Shown piece after piece: positions 61,880 through 64,000 of a DNA stretch of 64,000 nt. The translations under genes were made by a program, and so were the position numbers. The notes under the pieces are model-generated. The model made no database searches and had not been told where the DNA came from. It saw only the letters and a program-made list of their open reading frames with translations. Numbering within the stretch: the first letter of the stretch is position 1; every line of letters begins with the position of its first letter. The DNA is from Chiridota heheva (taxonomy: Eukaryota; Echinodermata; Holothuroidea; Apodida; Chiridotidae), in the NCBI GenBank assembly GCA_020152595.1, contig JAIGNY010004279.1, positions 178,501 to 242,500 of the forward strand, given 5' to 3'.

Positions 61880-62140
61880 AATATGTGTGGGAAACAAAAA
61901 TTTTCATGGAGACAGTATTTCCTGTCAAAGGGGGACACAATTTCCTGGTAAGACACAATTTCCTACAAAATTCTGACCGCCTGGACCGTATTTTAGAGAC
62001 ATAAATTTCAGGGGGACACAATTTCCTGTGATAGGGGGATACAACTTCCTAGGATATTATATCCTGCCGGACCGTATTTTTTAGGATATTCTGTGCGGGG
62101 GATAAAATCTACAGGCGACCGAATTTCTTGTTATACGACC
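61880..62140. repeat. diverged GGGGGACACAATTTCCTG repeat
   Basis: Five or six irregular units: GTCAAAGGGGGACACAATTT, GTAAGACACAATTTCCT, AGGGGGACACAATTTCCTG, AGGGGGATACAACTTCCTA, with interspersed GGACCGTATTTT segments. Confidence 0.6.
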
Positions 62141-63312
62141 GAAAAAGGGGTACAAATTGTCTGTTTTTAGCTTCCGTTGTCAGCATACGACAAATATTAA
62201 ACTCCTGGATTTTAGAGTGCTGAAACACTATTCATTTGGCCAAACCAAAATCGTATCATTGCAAAATGGTGATGGATTAAAAAAAAATGTATTTACAAGA
62301 GTCTTTGTTCGAACCTTGTTCAAACGTTACTCAGTCTTTACTTGAACTTGAAAGCTTGTTTAGTCTGTTAGTACGGTCACGACCAGACCGTTTAAAAGGG
62401 CTGTTGTTGATCTTTCGGTTGACCGCACATTAATGAAATGCTATTATCTTGATTGTGCTCAAGAGTGTTTCACAATCGTCCTGATAAAAAGGGTGCCAAA
62501 TAGGAAGCTAAAAGGTCTTTATTTAATCATATCCTTGACCATTAATAATTTCGGTCAATTAGTAACGAAATACAATCAGCGAGTTTACTTTGCCCCAAAA
62601 CAACATTATGGAGTTCGAAAACGTGCATCTAACTAATAGAACTTCTGGCCTCTCGCTTATCAGTGAAAAAGAAAAATGCAGAATTAATATCAACTCTTCT
62701 GTCTTTTCGATGCTGTTTTTTTGTTTGAGGATTATCGGCTATCATTGGGTCAATGTTCCATTCGACGGTAATAATATTTTAGAATAGATCTTTTGACTTC
62801 ATGTTTCTTAACAGCGGAAAATTGGAACAATAATGCGGCGGGTGATTTTCACATGGACATTCTGATTTATCGTCCGTATCGTCAATATCAGGCATTCAGG
62901 TAGCTGCATCCACAGGTTTACATTATATATAATTACTGTTACATTATCAGTGAATGTTATCTTGGACTGATGGAACGCCTAAAATAGTGTACATTTAAAA
63001 CTTTAACCATTGAATGTTTTTATTAGCAGATTTTCAATCAACTTTTATTGGTCTGCAGGCTAACTTGCATTTTCGATTCGTTTGGCAAAGAAATTTATGC
63101 ACGTTTTATTTATCATAGCTGGGACGATGTCAAATATATATGTTAAAAAACGCGTGTACATGTAGTTCGGCTGGAAAATCAGTGATGAATGAGAGTGACG
63201 CTTTAATTGTTTAAAACCAAGTGGTGAATATCTCATCTTAATTAAAAGAATGAAGGACACAATCACGTAACCATTTTCTATTTTGAATAAACATCAACAA
63301 CTCGTCACAAAA
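62141..63312. other. upstream region of the transporter gene
   Basis: No gene or defined element. A TATA-like AAATATATATG at about 63130 lies 180 bp before the start codon, but no promoter can be asserted. The in-frame stop TAA at 63268-63270 bounds the reading frame of the next gene. Confidence 0.35.
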
Positions 63313-64000
63313 ATGTCGCTCAAAACAGTTATCAAGCATAGAGGTATAATCCTTGCTTTCTTAGGAACATTTTTTCTTTCAATTAATGCAACTTTTGTCA
63401 AGTTAATTGGAAGCACACCGAGCAGCGCAGAAATTGCGTTTTACGTTAATGTCGTGATGGCAGCGTGTGCTTCACCGGTTATTATCTATAAAAAAGTGTC
63501 TTTGTATAGCTCTACGAAGAAGGAATATATGTTATTACTAGTTCAAGGCAGCATTATTTCTGTCGGCATATGCATAGCATATATGTCCTTCTCGCTCATT
63601 AACATCGGGACGGCTCTTGCCATTATTAACAGTTCTGTGTTGTTTGTGGGATTATTTTCAAGGTGTTTCCTAAAAGAAGCATTTTCGCCTTTTCATATTG
63701 TCTTTATAGTAATCAACATTGGAGGAATAGTTCTTATTACACAACCGGATTTTCTTTTTGAAAGTAATACCGTGAAAGATGAAAATACTTTTGCTGGCAC
63801 TATGCTTGCTTGTGTTGCCATGTTGCTCACCAGCATTTACACGCCGATGATCCGGCTTCTGGGAACTATGAAAGTTGACAATTTCAAAATAGTCTGCTAT
63901 GGTGCATTCGTGGGAATCATAGTAACCTCAGTATGGGTAACGTGTATGAACGAATGGAGCATTCCAAAATGTGAAGCTAGACTTTATGTAGTGGGTGCGG
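63313..64000 (+). CDS. EamA / SLC35G1-like membrane transporter, 3' end outside window
   Basis: Starts ATGTCGCTC at 63313 (A at -3). The preceding in-frame stop is TAA at 63268 and no other in-frame ATG lies between. The frame is open for 229 codons to the window end with no intron. Hydrophobic segments at about residues 12-32, 40-58, 74-95, 98-118, 126-144, 160-180 and 190-210 fit helices 1-7 of the ten-helix drug/metabolite transporter fold. NIGTALAIINSSVLFVGLFS followed by FLKEAFSPF, and GGIVLITQPDFLF, are the landmarks of the SLC35G group: the first EamA repeat ends with the LKE-type motif and a (Q/R)P.FLF phrase. The second EamA repeat begins near residue 160. Members sit in internal or plasma membranes; the substrate of this protein is not known. 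About 100-150 residues should lie beyond the window. Confidence 0.85.
   Translation, partial: MSLKTVIKHRGIILAFLGTFFLSINATFVKLIGSTPSSAEIAFYVNVVMAACASPVIIYKKVSLYSSTKKEYMLLLVQGSIISVGICIAYMSFSLINIGTALAIINSSVLFVGLFSRCFLKEAFSPFHIVFIVINIGGIVLITQPDFLFESNTVKDENTFAGTMLACVAMLLTSIYTPMIRLLGTMKVDNFKIVCYGAFVGIIVTSVWVTCMNEWSIPKCEARLYVVGA

Overview
This is metazoan nuclear DNA, most likely from a marine invertebrate. It is AT-rich and almost gene-free, and it is crowded with short inverted-repeat transposons, minisatellites, long TA runs and one degenerate autonomous DNA transposon. The only convincing host gene enters at the right edge: an uninterrupted reading frame at 63313-64000 (+) for a ten-helix EamA/SLC35G-type membrane transporter, cut by the window end. 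I saw no rRNA, free-standing tRNA gene, CRISPR array or bacterial operon structure. The species cannot be named from this sequence.

Left part (1-36.4 kb): non-coding DNA carrying MITE-like elements. Several have both ends and a target duplication visible: 498-882; 1327-1893; a foldback element at 9437-10058 with a 9-bp target duplication; 17964-18490 with a 5-bp duplication; 18523-19102; 22338-22841; 30934-31168. There is a tRNA-derived SINE near 17.1 kb, a ~260-bp tandem repeat holding piggyBac-like TTAA hairpins (24.48-25.5 kb), and a ~300-bp satellite rich in octamer motifs (33.1-34.57 kb).

Centre (36.4-57.8 kb): a large, diverged inverted duplication. The left arm (about 36.42-46.17 kb) matches the reverse complement of the right arm (about 54.18-57.78 kb). 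The arms flank ~8 kb that is mostly a G-rich minisatellite of 13-mers, 26-mers and 22-mers (46.68-53.0 kb). Each arm has its own later insertions, so each serves as the other's empty-site control. The left arm carries a LINE-like 3' end (36.88-37.28 kb), a 47-bp array, a 4.35-kb Academ-like transposon (39245-43591) and long TA runs. The right arm carries a 740-bp hAT5-like element (55972-56711) and its own TA run.

Right part (57.8-64 kb): more minisatellites, two CAGTYCGG-family MITEs with 5-bp target duplications (60078-60653, 61155-61643), then the transporter gene. The very long open frames over the G-rich and TA tracts are by-products of repeat composition and are not annotated as genes. 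The Academ-like element is the only other coding material; its gene is broken by at least eight frame changes.
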